The translations under genes and the position numbers were made by a program. Below are positions 16,753 to 24,654 of a stretch of DNA of 64,000 nucleotides, in pieces. Below the pieces are notes generated by a model that saw only the letters and a list, made by a program, of their open reading frames with translations, made no database searches and was not told the DNA's origin. This DNA is from Rhodospirillales bacterium BBD 1991-14 (GTDB lineage Bacteria > Pseudomonadota > Alphaproteobacteria > Kiloniellales > Kiloniellaceae), in the NCBI GenBank assembly GCA_001657395.1, contig LYSY01000009.1, positions 1 through 64,000 on the forward strand, in the 5' to 3' direction. The first letter of the stretch is position 1. Every line of letters begins with the position of its first letter.

Positions 16753-16915
16753 GAAGCGGTGGTGCAGCGCTGCGGGCGCGGCGCCGGGTGTCGGTCGTAG
16801 CGGGACGGAACAAGCCCTGTACGATGTGGCTGAACGGTGCCAGAGGCGGAACCCGTTTCGCCGGATGCCATAGGGTACAAACGACAAGAAAACGAAAATG
16901 CGGAGGAGGTGTCCC

Positions 16916-17911
16916 ATGTCAGGGTTTGCAATCAAGGGGGGCGTGGCCGCCCTCGGACTCGGGTTGGCTTTGGCCGTTGCGCCGGCAGCGGCGGCCGATC
17001 TCTCCTGTGACGGAAAGCGGTTCGTGTTCTTTCCGGGCGGGCCGGAAGGTGGAGCCTTTGCGTCGATCGTCTACAACGGTGCGGTCCTGGCGGCCGAACA
17101 TACCGGCTGTCAGGTCGACTACGTCTGGTCCGACTGGAATCCGGCCAAGATGGTGCAGCAGTTCAAGGAAGCCATCGCGCGGCGCCCCGACGGTATCGCG
17201 CTGATGGGCCATCCCGGTGAGGCGGCGCTCGGCAACCTTGTGGACGAAGCGCGCTCCAAGGGCATTATCGTGACCACGCAGAACGTCGATCTGCCGACAT
17301 CGGAGGGCAAGTACAAGGCCGACGGCATGGGCTACGTCGGCGCCACGCTCTACGAGGCGGGCAGCTTCCTCGGCCAGGGGACCGTAAGGAACTGCGGACT
17401 GCAGGACGGCGATCAGGCCCTGGTCTGGGGTTTGCTGGGGCAGGAGGCGCGCGGTCAGCGGACCAAGGGCGTTATCGACGCCCTGGAAGCCGCCGGCGTT
17501 ACGGTCGAATACCTGGAGATCTCCGACTCGACCAACAAGGACGCTGCCACCGGTACGCCGGTCTTCGCCAGCTTCGCCGCCAGCCATCCCAACCTCAAGG
17601 CCGTGGTCACCGACCACGGGGCGCTCACCGCGACGCTCGGCACCTATCTGCGTGCTGCCGGCAAGCAGCCGGACCAGGTTTGCGGTGCGGGCTTCGATCT
17701 CTCCGCCGCCACGGCGCAGGGCATCGAAGAAGGCTACATCGACGTGGTGTTGGATCAGCAGCCCTTCCTGCAAGGCTATCTGCCGATCGTGCAGCTCTAC
17801 CTGACCTCGAAGTTCGGCTTTGCGGGTATGAACATCGACACAGGGGCGGCGCTGATCACCAGCGACAACATCGCCCTGGTGGCGCCGCTGGCGGCGGAAG
17901 CGATCCGCTAG
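16916..17911 (+). CDS. CUT2 sugar ABC transporter, periplasmic substrate-binding protein
   Basis: 331 residues. GGAGGAGG lies just ahead of the ATG at 16916. The signal peptide ends APAAAADLS. The mature protein has the type I periplasmic-binding fold of ribose/fructose binders: FFPGGPEGGAFASIVYNGAV, DGIALMGHPGEAALGNLVDEARSKGIIVTT, GDQALVWGLLGQEARGQRTKG, LKAVVTDHG, and IDVVLDQQPFLQGYLPIVQLYL. It is a clear paralogue of the binding protein at 24655 (shared GHPG...LV.EARS.GI.VT and VLDQQ.FLQG.LP). It is the first gene of an operon with ATPase and permease. It should deliver a monosaccharide or sugar acid to the permease; the ligand is unknown. Confidence 0.92.
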   Translation: MSGFAIKGGVAALGLGLALAVAPAAAADLSCDGKRFVFFPGGPEGGAFASIVYNGAVLAAEHTGCQVDYVWSDWNPAKMVQQFKEAIARRPDGIALMGHPGEAALGNLVDEARSKGIIVTTQNVDLPTSEGKYKADGMGYVGATLYEAGSFLGQGTVRNCGLQDGDQALVWGLLGQEARGQRTKGVIDALEAAGVTVEYLEISDSTNKDAATGTPVFASFAASHPNLKAVVTDHGALTATLGTYLRAAGKQPDQVCGAGFDLSAATAQGIEEGYIDVVLDQQPFLQGYLPIVQLYLTSKFGFAGMNIDTGAALITSDNIALVAPLAAEAIR

Positions 17912-17991
17912 GTTCGGAGTCCGCCTACTCGATCGAATTCCGGGACGGCGCAGGCGTTTCGCCGTCCCGGCAGCACTTCGCAGGAACCGCC

Positions 17992-18789
17992 ATGACTGCA
18001 ACCGACAGCCTCTTGTCGCTGCGCCGGGTCAGCAAAGGATTCGGCAAGATCCGGGTTCTCCACGACATCGACCTGGACATCGGGCCGAACGAGATCGTCG
18101 CCCTGGTCGGCGACAACGGGGCCGGCAAGTCGACCCTGATCAAGGTCATCACCGGCGTTCACAGCCCGTCTTCGGGCGAGGTCTGGTTCAAGGGCGAGCG
18201 CCGGCAGGAGCATTCGGTGAAGCGCTCCCGCGAGATCGGGATCGAGACGGTCTATCAGGAGCGCGCCTTGGCCGATCAGCAGGCGCTCTGGCGCAACATG
18301 TTTGCCGGGCGGGAGCTCACCAACCGTTTCGGCTTCATCGACGTGGCGCAGCAGAAGGCCGAGACGGAGCGGCTGCTGCGCCGCCACATGGGCTTCACCT
18401 CCAAGGCCATTACGGTGGACTCCGAGGTCCGCGGCCTCTCCGGCGGCGAGAAGCAGGGGGTGGCCATCGGGCGCGCCCTTTACTTCGATGCCGACCTCAT
18501 CATCCTGGACGAACCGACCATGGGGCTATCCCTGAAAGAAACCTCCAAGGTCCTGGACTTCGTGAAAGACATCCGGCGCCAGGGCAAGTCGGCGATCTTC
18601 ATCGACCACAACATCTTCCACGTCTACGACGTTTCCGACCGTTTCGTCATTCTCGACCGCGGCCGCATCGCCGGCGACTTCCGCAAGCAGGACCTCAGCC
18701 AGGACGAACTGGTCCACAAGATGCTGCTGCTGGCGACCACCGGCAGCCTGGAAGAGGAAGGTTCCAGCGCGGAGGGGCCGGGCGCATGA
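17992..18789 (+). CDS. CUT2 sugar ABC transporter, single-domain ATPase (FrcA-like)
   Basis: 265 residues with one ABC domain, half the size of RbsA/XylG, as in FrcA systems. Walker A GDNGAGKST, Q-loop region TVYQE, signature LSGGEKQGVAIGRAL, Walker B LIILDEPTMGLS, switch His in IFIDHNIFHV. I start at ATG 17992 because AGGA precedes it and homology begins there. The next gene overlaps by 4 bp (ATGA). The ATPase would work as a homodimer on two copies of the permease at 18786. Its closest relative in the window is the ATPase at 22729. Confidence 0.92.
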   Translation: MTATDSLLSLRRVSKGFGKIRVLHDIDLDIGPNEIVALVGDNGAGKSTLIKVITGVHSPSSGEVWFKGERRQEHSVKRSREIGIETVYQERALADQQALWRNMFAGRELTNRFGFIDVAQQKAETERLLRRHMGFTSKAITVDSEVRGLSGGEKQGVAIGRALYFDADLIILDEPTMGLSLKETSKVLDFVKDIRRQGKSAIFIDHNIFHVYDVSDRFVILDRGRIAGDFRKQDLSQDELVHKMLLLATTGSLEEEGSSAEGPGA

Positions 18790-19799
18790 CCAGCGAGACC
18801 AAGGACGCGGTGGGGGAAGCCGGCGACGGCGGGCGGGACTGGGCGGCGCTTGCCTCGGCCTACAAGATCCAGATCGCCATCACGCTCATCCTGGCCGGCC
18901 TCTATCTGCTGTTCCTCACCGGCAACCCCGAGGTATTCCTGCGCTACGACATCTATCGCTCCTTCATGTCGACCATGCCGTTCTTCGGCATCATGGCGCT
19001 GGCGATGACCTTCGTCGTCACCCTGGGGGAGATGGATCTCTCCTTTCCCTCGGTCATGGGGTTTTCCACCTGGGTCTTCGGCACGGTCTACGTGTCCAGC
19101 GAGAGCTTCCTGCTGGCGCTGGCCGCGTGTCTTCTGGTCGGCGTGATCGCCGGCCTGGGCAACGGCATCCTGGTGGCCAAGGTTGGCATTCCCTCCATCG
19201 TCGCCACCATCGGCACCATGTTTCTCTGGCGCGGCATGGTGAACATCGCGGCGGAGGGCAAGGGGATCGCCCTGGTGTCCCTGCGCGAGTCGCCGCTCCA
19301 TGAGGTCTTCGTCGGCCGGTTGTTCGGGGACGCGCTGCCCATGCAGTTCGTCTGGATGGTCGTCATCGCGCTGGCCCTGGGTCTGCTCTACCGGCGCCAC
19401 CGCTTCGGCAGCCATGTGCTCTTTGTCGGCGACAACGCCGCCTCGGCGGCGATGATGGGCATCAAGGTGGACCGCATCAAGATCGCCTGCTTCATGCTGG
19501 TCGGGGGTTTCGCCGCGCTGGCCGGGGTCTTCCTGACGTCGGAGGTGACCTACTTCTGGCCGAGCCAGGGCGACGGCATGCTGCTGACCACCCTGGCGGC
19601 GGTGTTCATCGGCGGCACCTCTGTCTTCGGCGGCAAGGGCACGATGTACGGCACCTTCGTGGGCGTGCTGATCATTGGCTCTCTGGAGGCCGGTATCGTC
19701 GCCATCGGACTCACCGGCTTCTACGTCCAGTTCCTCTACGGCCTGCTCATCACCGCTTCGGTCACCGTCTACGCGCTGCTGCTGCGCCGCCAGGGTTAG
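18786..19799 (+). CDS. CUT2 sugar ABC transporter, permease
   Basis: 337 residues with about ten hydrophobic segments. CUT2 permease markers are LGEMDLSFPSVMGFSTW, GLGNGILVAKVGIPSIVATIGTMFLWRG, GDNAASAAMMGIKVDRIKI and LAAVFIGGTSVFGGKGTMYGTFVGVLI. It overlaps the ATPase stop (ATGA), completing a binding protein-ATPase-permease operon. A strong hairpin follows immediately (19811-19835). It is paralogous to the permease at 23517. Confidence 0.92.
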   Translation: MTSETKDAVGEAGDGGRDWAALASAYKIQIAITLILAGLYLLFLTGNPEVFLRYDIYRSFMSTMPFFGIMALAMTFVVTLGEMDLSFPSVMGFSTWVFGTVYVSSESFLLALAACLLVGVIAGLGNGILVAKVGIPSIVATIGTMFLWRGMVNIAAEGKGIALVSLRESPLHEVFVGRLFGDALPMQFVWMVVIALALGLLYRRHRFGSHVLFVGDNAASAAMMGIKVDRIKIACFMLVGGFAALAGVFLTSEVTYFWPSQGDGMLLTTLAAVFIGGTSVFGGKGTMYGTFVGVLIIGSLEAGIVAIGLTGFYVQFLYGLLITASVTVYALLLRRQG

Positions 19800-19810
19800 G
19801 GGCGGTTGCG

Positions 19811-19835
19811 GGCGGCGGTGTGCTGAGCCGCCGCC
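19811..19835. terminator. Hairpin between convergent genes, probably a bidirectional terminator
   Basis: GGCGGCGG (19811-19818) pairs with CCGCCGCC (19828-19835) around a 9-nt loop. It lies in the 41-bp gap between the permease stop and the stop of the minus-strand DHDPS-family gene. No T-run follows on the plus strand beyond TGCTTC, so efficiency is uncertain. Confidence 0.6.
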
Positions 19836-19840
19836 GTGCT

Positions 19841-20761
19841 TCAGTCGAGCGGTCCCAGCGCTTCTGCGTAGCGTCGGGCGCAGTCCAGGCCGAAGGCACT
19901 GGGCGCCAGGGCCGGCGCACGGTCATGGACGCTGAGCCCCAGACGCAGCGCGGCGATCCGCTTGCCGTAACACAGCAGGGTGTCGATGGACTGCATGACG
20001 AATGTGATGGCCGGCAGGATCTCGCGGTACAAGGCTTCCGCCTCCCGCTCGCCGTCTGTCGTGCCGCGGCGCATCGTCTCGAAGATAGCGATCTGGCGGT
20101 CGAAGCAGTCCGGTGCCGGGATCAGTCCGACACAGCCGGCGCGCAGGTTGTCGGGCAGTTCCAGTCCGCCCCGGCCGTTGAAGACCGCCAGGCGGCCCTC
20201 GGTTTCCTCGATCACCTGCCGGATGGTGAGGGCCGGGCCTTCCCCCTTCACGATGCAGACGTTGGGGTGCTGGCGGTTGAGCTCCAGCAGGCCGGCGGTC
20301 GATAGTCCGATCCCGATATAGTCGGGCGCATTCTGAATGGCGATCGGGCAGTCGAGCTTCTCGGCCACAGCACCGAAGAAGCGCACGTAGTCGCTTTCCG
20401 GCAAACCCTTGACCGGCGGCGGTTGCAGGATCAGCCAATCCGCCCCTGCGTTCCGTGCGGCGCGGGCCATGGCGACCTGCTCTTCGACGGAGGCGGCGAA
20501 GATGGTGAGCGCGACGGGCCGCCGCCCGGCGACGTCCTCGCAGACCCAGTCCATGACCTGCCGGCGTTCCGCCTCGCTGAGCTTGGCAACCTCTGTGGCA
20601 AGTCCCAGGGCGGCGATGCCGTGCGCGCCGGCGGCCAGGCAGGCGTCGACCTGCCGGCGCATGGCTGCCCGGTCGAGCCGGTCTTCGGCGTCGAAGAAGG
20701 CGTAGAGCATGGGATAGATGCCACCAAAGCCGCCCGGGTTTCGCGCTGTGTCTTCGGCCAT
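19841..20761 (-). CDS. DHDPS-superfamily aldolase/dehydratase, probably 2-keto-3-deoxy sugar-acid enzyme
   Basis: 306 residues, a TIM barrel of the DapA/NAL superfamily. The Schiff-base Lys is in VCIVKGEG. Two usual residues differ: the GTTGE loop reads GLATE, and the catalytic Tyr motif YNxP reads IQNAP. A VQDAP-like version occurs, as I recall, in L-2-keto-3-deoxyarabonate dehydratases, which also share the later G-x-LELPxNLxAG-type segment. That would yield 2-oxoglutarate semialdehyde from L-arabinose-type acids and would fit the sugar-acid dehydratase at 37800. A plain aldolase remains possible. Its ATG overlaps the epimerase stop by one base (TGATG), so the two are translationally coupled. 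Confidence 0.82.
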   Translation of the reverse strand: MAEDTARNPGGFGGIYPMLYAFFDAEDRLDRAAMRRQVDACLAAGAHGIAALGLATEVAKLSEAERRQVMDWVCEDVAGRRPVALTIFAASVEEQVAMARAARNAGADWLILQPPPVKGLPESDYVRFFGAVAEKLDCPIAIQNAPDYIGIGLSTAGLLELNRQHPNVCIVKGEGPALTIRQVIEETEGRLAVFNGRGGLELPDNLRAGCVGLIPAPDCFDRQIAIFETMRRGTTDGEREAEALYREILPAITFVMQSIDTLLCYGKRIAALRLGLSVHDRAPALAPSAFGLDCARRYAEALGPLD

Positions 20762-21705
20762 CAGCCCGCTTCCAGGTGCGGTGTGAACACGGTGCGGGCG
20801 GCAAAGCGCTCGCCGGGGGCGAGGCTGCGGAAGCCACTGTCCGTGCGGCCCTGCTGCGCCAGGTTCACAGCGTCGGTGATCGCCGAGACCGGCTCGACGC
20901 AGAAGAAGCGCTCGCCCGGCGGCGTGTAGACCACAAGGAAGCCCAGCACAGCTTCCGATGTCATGGTCAGCTTGGCGCCCCACTCCGGCCATTCCATCAC
21001 CGCCTGTCCGCCGAAGTCGGTGAAACAGTTGTCGAGGCCGGCTTTCGCCGGCTGGAAGCCACGGCCCGGGTCGCGGTCCGCCGGCGGAACCACCAGGTCT
21101 GCGGGCATCACTTCGGCATCGCTTTCCCACATGCGCCCGACGGCCGCGGTCAGCCGGCATTCCGGCGTGCGCGGGAAGTAGGGATGGAGACCGAGGCCTG
21201 CCGGCATCGCCCGCGTGCCGGTGTTGCTCACGGCGATCTCGACCATCAGATCCTGTTCGCTCAACTCGAAACGTTGTTCGGCACGGTAGCTTGCAGGCCA
21301 GTCACTGCCGTTCCCGTTGCTGTCCTCAGGATAGTCGAAGACCAGGGTGACAGCGTCGGCAGTCTGATTGTCCGCGCGCCAGCGGTTCTGCCAGCCGTGA
21401 CCATGGATCGCATGGCGTTCCGGCGGAAAGTTCAGGGCGAGTTGATAGTCCTCCCCCTCGAAGGAGAAGCGGCCTTCGCGGATGCGGTTGGAGTAGGGGA
21501 CCAGGGGAAAGCAGGCCGCATCCGTCGGTGCAAAGCCGGTTTTTGCAGGGGCCGGGCGCATCCAGTCGATCGGTTTTCCCGCGCGATGCCATCGAAAGGC
21601 GGTGATGCAGCCGCCTTCTAGGCTCAGCTCCAACTCGGCCCTGCCGGCTCTCAGAGTGACGCGCTCGCCGCTGCCTGACTCGGCACTTGCGCCCATTTCC
21701 TGCAT
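20761..21705 (-). CDS. Aldose 1-epimerase (mutarotase, GalM-like)
   Basis: 314 residues. It interconverts alpha and beta anomers of a free aldose in the cytoplasm, usually before a C1 dehydrogenase or kinase. Recognisable motifs are PYSNRIREGRFSF, the first catalytic His in HAIHGHGWQNRW, the second in LGLHPYFPR, and the Glu region FCVEPVSAITDA. An extra ATG at codon 4 is an alternative start. It is first in a two-gene minus operon with the DHDPS-family enzyme, transcribed divergently from the FadR-type regulator. Confidence 0.9.
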   Translation of the reverse strand: MQEMGASAESGSGERVTLRAGRAELELSLEGGCITAFRWHRAGKPIDWMRPAPAKTGFAPTDAACFPLVPYSNRIREGRFSFEGEDYQLALNFPPERHAIHGHGWQNRWRADNQTADAVTLVFDYPEDSNGNGSDWPASYRAEQRFELSEQDLMVEIAVSNTGTRAMPAGLGLHPYFPRTPECRLTAAVGRMWESDAEVMPADLVVPPADRDPGRGFQPAKAGLDNCFTDFGGQAVMEWPEWGAKLTMTSEAVLGFLVVYTPPGERFFCVEPVSAITDAVNLAQQGRTDSGFRSLAPGERFAARTVFTPHLEAG

Positions 21706-21758
21706 CGTTCCGGTCCCCCCTCAACGCGGTCCATTCACCGTGGTTCCCGCCTGGCCGC

Positions 21759-21808
21759 TTGACCCGCGCCGCGGTTCCGCTAACCTATCAGCATATTGTA
21801 TGAGGAAT
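21759..21808. promoter_or_regulatory. TTGACC plus 17-bp box in the epimerase/FadR divergent region
   Basis: TTGACC (21759-21764) and CATATTGTATGAGGAAT (21792-21808) repeat the arrangement at 16703-16752 with the same 33-bp offset and one mismatch in the box. The region lies between the divergent epimerase and FadR-type regulator genes, so it could control both. ATATTGTAT (21793-21801) is also the exact reverse complement of ATACAATAT at 44331-44339. Confidence 0.55.
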
Positions 21809-21882
21809 AAGCCGGCTGTAAGGCCGCCCGGATCCTCCCATCGGCGTTGCGACTGCGCCTCGCGGCGCCGCAAGGAAAAACA

Positions 21883-22644
21883 GTGTCAGGGACGCGACGC
21901 TCTAGCAAGACCTACTCGAAGCGCAGCCTGCATGGACTGGTCGCGCACGATCTGGGCGTGCGTATCATCAGCGGCGAGCTGCCGGCCGAGACGTTGCTGC
22001 CCAGCGAAGCCGATCTCAGTATTGCGCTCCACGTTTCCCGCACAGCGCTGCGGGAGGCAATCAAGGTGCTCGCCGCCAAGGGTTTGCTGGAGTCCAAGCC
22101 AAAGGTCGGCACGCGCGTGCGGGCGCGGGGCGAGTGGAACATGCTCGACCCGGATGTGCTGGCCTGGCATTTCGAGGCCGCACCCGTCGAAGACTTGGTC
22201 GAGAGCCTCTTCGAGATGCGCCAGATTATCGAACCCTCCGGCGCGGCCATGGCAGCACAGCGCCGCAGCAAGGCGGAGCTTGCAGCCATTCAGGAGGCTT
22301 ACGAGGCGATGGAGCAGGCACCCAGCGGCAGCGATGCCGTGGTGGCGACCGACCTGCGGTTCCATCAGGCGATCCTCACCGCCTCCGGCAATCAGTTCAT
22401 GGGGTCGCTGGGATCGCTGATCGAAACGGCGCTGGCCGTCTCGTTCCGGCTCTCCAGCTCGGCGCGGCCCGACGCCCACGTCACCTCGCTGCCGGGCCAC
22501 AAGGCGGTGCTCCGGGCCATCGAAAAGCGCGACCCCGAGACCGCCCGGTCTGCGATGCGCAGGCTCTTGAAGAACGCCAAGGCGGATGTTCTGGCGGCGC
22601 TGAAGCTGCCGAAGAAGCGGGAGCCGGCCGCCTTTTACAACTAG
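21883..22644 (+). CDS. FadR-subfamily GntR transcriptional regulator
   Basis: 253 residues from GTG 21883, with AAGGA six bases upstream. The winged HTH occupies residues 13-80: LHGLVAHDLGVRIISGELPAETLLPSEADLSIALHVSRTALREAIKVLAAKGLLESKPKVGTRV is the classic GntR block (the DNA helix is around HVSRTALREAI). Residues 95-240 form the FCD all-helical effector domain, with the metal/ligand residues D..FH (TDLRFHQAIL) and H (LPGHKAVL, in the ...H..I...D pattern). It lies directly upstream of the second CUT2 transporter and is likely to control it, the epimerase operon and the first transporter through the shared box. Confidence 0.9.
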   Translation: MSGTRRSSKTYSKRSLHGLVAHDLGVRIISGELPAETLLPSEADLSIALHVSRTALREAIKVLAAKGLLESKPKVGTRVRARGEWNMLDPDVLAWHFEAAPVEDLVESLFEMRQIIEPSGAAMAAQRRSKAELAAIQEAYEAMEQAPSGSDAVVATDLRFHQAILTASGNQFMGSLGSLIETALAVSFRLSSSARPDAHVTSLPGHKAVLRAIEKRDPETARSAMRRLLKNAKADVLAALKLPKKREPAAFYN

Positions 22645-22677
22645 CCGTCGCGCCATCGCGCAGATCTGCCGCCCTGC

Positions 22678-22728
22678 GAGAGAGAAAGAGACAGGGGCAC
22701 AGAGAGGGAGAAGGAGGGCGAAGGGAGC
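22678..22728 (+). promoter_or_regulatory. Purine-rich leader ahead of the second CUT2 ATPase
   Basis: The 50 bases before the ATG at 22729 are almost all G and A, with only scattered C and no T. The tract contains several overlapping Shine-Dalgarno-like GGAG words, the last being GGGAGC next to the start. It may act as an extended ribosome-loading or translation-control leader. Confidence 0.45.
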
Positions 22729-23520
22729 ATGAGTGAGCCAGACTACACCGAAGTCGTACGCCTGGAGGGCGTTCAGATGCACTACGGGAATGTCCGGGCC
22801 CTCAGCGATATCGACTTTGCCGTCGGGCGCAACGAGATCGTCGGCCTGATCGGCGATAACGGGGCCGGCAAGTCGACCCTGATCAAGATCATGACCGGGG
22901 TCGAGCGCCCCACTGCCGGCAACCTCTACATCCGCGACCGGAAGGTCGACTGGGAGACCTACTCCGTCGGCCGTGCCCACGAGCTGCGCTTCGAGACCGT
23001 CTACCAGGAGAAGTCTCTCGGCGAGAAGCAGCCACTGTGGCGCAACTTCTTCGTCGGTCGGCAGATCACCAACCGCCTCGGCTTCATCAAGGTGAAGGAG
23101 CAGAAGCGCATCGCCAACGAGGTGCTGCTGAACGAGATCGGCTTTCGCGGCGTGGGGATCGACGCGGACAGCCCGGTCTCGCAACTCTCCGGCGGCGAAC
23201 GGCAGGGTGTCGCCATCGGCCGGGCCATGCATTTCGACGCCGACCTCATCGTGCTCGACGAGCCGACGGTTGCGCTCGCCATCAAGGAGGTGCGCAAGGT
23301 TCTGGACTTCGTGCGTCACATCAAGACTTCAGGCCGCGCCTGCGTCTACATCGAGCACAATCTGGCCCACGTGCACGAACTGGCCGACCGCTTGGTCGTC
23401 CTGGACCGCGGCCGCATCGTGCGCGAGATCAAGAGGGGCGAGATGTCCCTGGCCGATCTGACCGCGGCGCTGATCGATCTGCAGCATGGCCGCGACGGCG
23501 CGGGGGAGGGGCGGCCATGA
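22729..23520 (+). CDS. CUT2 sugar ABC transporter, single-domain ATPase (second system)
   Basis: 263 residues with one ABC domain: Walker A GDNGAGKST, TVYQEKSLGEKQPLWRN, signature LSGGERQGVAIGRAM, Walker B LIVLDEPTVALAIKE, and switch His in VYIEHNLAHVHEL. It closely parallels the ATPase at 17992, including the WRN-F-GR-TNR-GFI block. Its TGA overlaps the ATG of the permease (ATGA at 23517). It follows the FadR-type regulator by about 80 bp on the same strand and probably shares its transcript. Confidence 0.92.
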   Translation: MSEPDYTEVVRLEGVQMHYGNVRALSDIDFAVGRNEIVGLIGDNGAGKSTLIKIMTGVERPTAGNLYIRDRKVDWETYSVGRAHELRFETVYQEKSLGEKQPLWRNFFVGRQITNRLGFIKVKEQKRIANEVLLNEIGFRGVGIDADSPVSQLSGGERQGVAIGRAMHFDADLIVLDEPTVALAIKEVRKVLDFVRHIKTSGRACVYIEHNLAHVHELADRLVVLDRGRIVREIKRGEMSLADLTAALIDLQHGRDGAGEGRP

Positions 23521-24512
23521 AGCCGGAGGCACCGCGTCTGCCGCAGGTCGAAGGCCTGCCGATCATCGGCGTCTTTCTGGCCCTGGTGGGCCTCTTCATG
23601 ATTCTGGCGCCCAACGTTTTCCTCGGCTACCGCATCTACACCTCGTTCCTGACCACGGTGCCGCCGGTCCTGGTGCTGGCGCTGGGCCTGACGCTGGTGA
23701 TCGCGGCGGGGGAGATCGACCTTTCCTTTCCTTCGGTCATCGCCTTCTCGGGCTTCATCTTCGCCTACCTCTTCAAGACCTATGAGCTGACCTGGCTGGC
23801 CTTTCTGGCGGCGCTCGCCGGCGGGGCGCTGATCGGACTGGTGAATGGCATCCTGGTCGCCGGGATCGGTGTGCCCTCGATCATCGCCACCCTGGCCATG
23901 CAGTTCTTCTGGGGCGGGATCACGACCGTGGTGTCGGGCGGGCTTTCCTACAACATCCGCACCATCCGCGACACCGCGGTCTGGGAGGTCTTCGTCGGGC
24001 GCATCGGCGCCCTGCCGGTGCAATCGCTCTGGGTCCTGGCACTCGCCATCTTTCTTTGGTTCCTGCTGAACCGGCACCGCTTCGGCGAGCACCTGTTGTT
24101 CATCGGCGACAACGCCAAGGTGGCCCGGGTCGTCGGCATCTCCGTCAACCGGGAGCGCATCAAGCTCTTCACCCTGATGGGCGTGCTGGCCGCCTTTGCC
24201 GCCGTGCTGCTGACCCTTGAAAACCGGAACTTCTTCAACACGCAGGGACAGGGCTACCTACTGATCGCCCTGGCGGCTGTCTTCATCGGCGGCACCTCGA
24301 TCTTCGGCGGGCAGGGCAGCATCGTCGGCTCCTTCTTCGGGGCCTTCATCATCGTGATGATCGAGGCCGGGCTGGTGGCCAGCGGCATCCAGGGCTTCTG
24401 GGTGCGCGCCGTCGTCGGGCTCGTGTTTATCGGCGCGGTGATCTTTCACCTTCTGGTGGAAGATCCCGGCCGCCTGGCGGCCCTGCGCCGCCTCTTGCGG
24501 CGCGACGGCTGA
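23517..24512 (+). CDS. CUT2 sugar ABC transporter, permease (second system)
   Basis: 331 residues, about ten hydrophobic segments. Diagnostic stretches are AAGEIDLSFPSVIAFSGF, LVNGILVAGIGVPSIIATLAMQFFWGG, FIGDNAKVARVVGISVNRERIK and LAAVFIGGTSIFGGQGSIVGSF. It is paralogous to the permease at 18786. In this operon the binding protein comes last (24655) instead of first, so the two systems differ in gene order. Confidence 0.92.
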   Translation: MKPEAPRLPQVEGLPIIGVFLALVGLFMILAPNVFLGYRIYTSFLTTVPPVLVLALGLTLVIAAGEIDLSFPSVIAFSGFIFAYLFKTYELTWLAFLAALAGGALIGLVNGILVAGIGVPSIIATLAMQFFWGGITTVVSGGLSYNIRTIRDTAVWEVFVGRIGALPVQSLWVLALAIFLWFLLNRHRFGEHLLFIGDNAKVARVVGISVNRERIKLFTLMGVLAAFAAVLLTLENRNFFNTQGQGYLLIALAAVFIGGTSIFGGQGSIVGSFFGAFIIVMIEAGLVASGIQGFWVRAVVGLVFIGAVIFHLLVEDPGRLAALRRLLRRDG

Positions 24513-24654
24513 GGCTGCCGTTGCGGTAAGTCTGTTGATGTTTTGCGGGCTGCTCAAGCCGGCCGGTAGCCCGCAATGGCTGAACCCGGTTGTTTGGGCC
24601 CCGGTACAGGCCGGACAGGAGACAACGATAATCAAAGAAATGGAGGAACGAGTG

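Larger units (their letters stand above)
16417..16915. other. 499-bp regulatory gap with a palindromic mini-element and a transporter promoter region
   Basis: No gene seen. It contains the 99-bp composite palindrome at 16568-16666, a TTGACG element at 16703-16708, and the 17-bp box at 16736-16752 shared with 21792-21808. The rest is the leader of the substrate-binding protein gene. Confidence 0.7.

Noticed and set aside
15200-16813. A minus-strand frame of 537 codons overlapping the SLC13-type gene
   Set aside because: It is the shifted frame of the transporter gene. The real frame contains the transport and TrkA-C motifs.
17680-17991. An N-terminal extension of the first CUT2 ATPase
   Set aside because: The frame is open through the end of the binding-protein gene, but ATP-binding homology and the ribosome site place the start at 17992.
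19841-21160. A fusion of the DHDPS-family protein with an N-terminal extension
   Set aside because: The frame is open upstream, but that DNA encodes the aldose epimerase in another frame, and the ATG at 20761 couples neatly to the epimerase stop.
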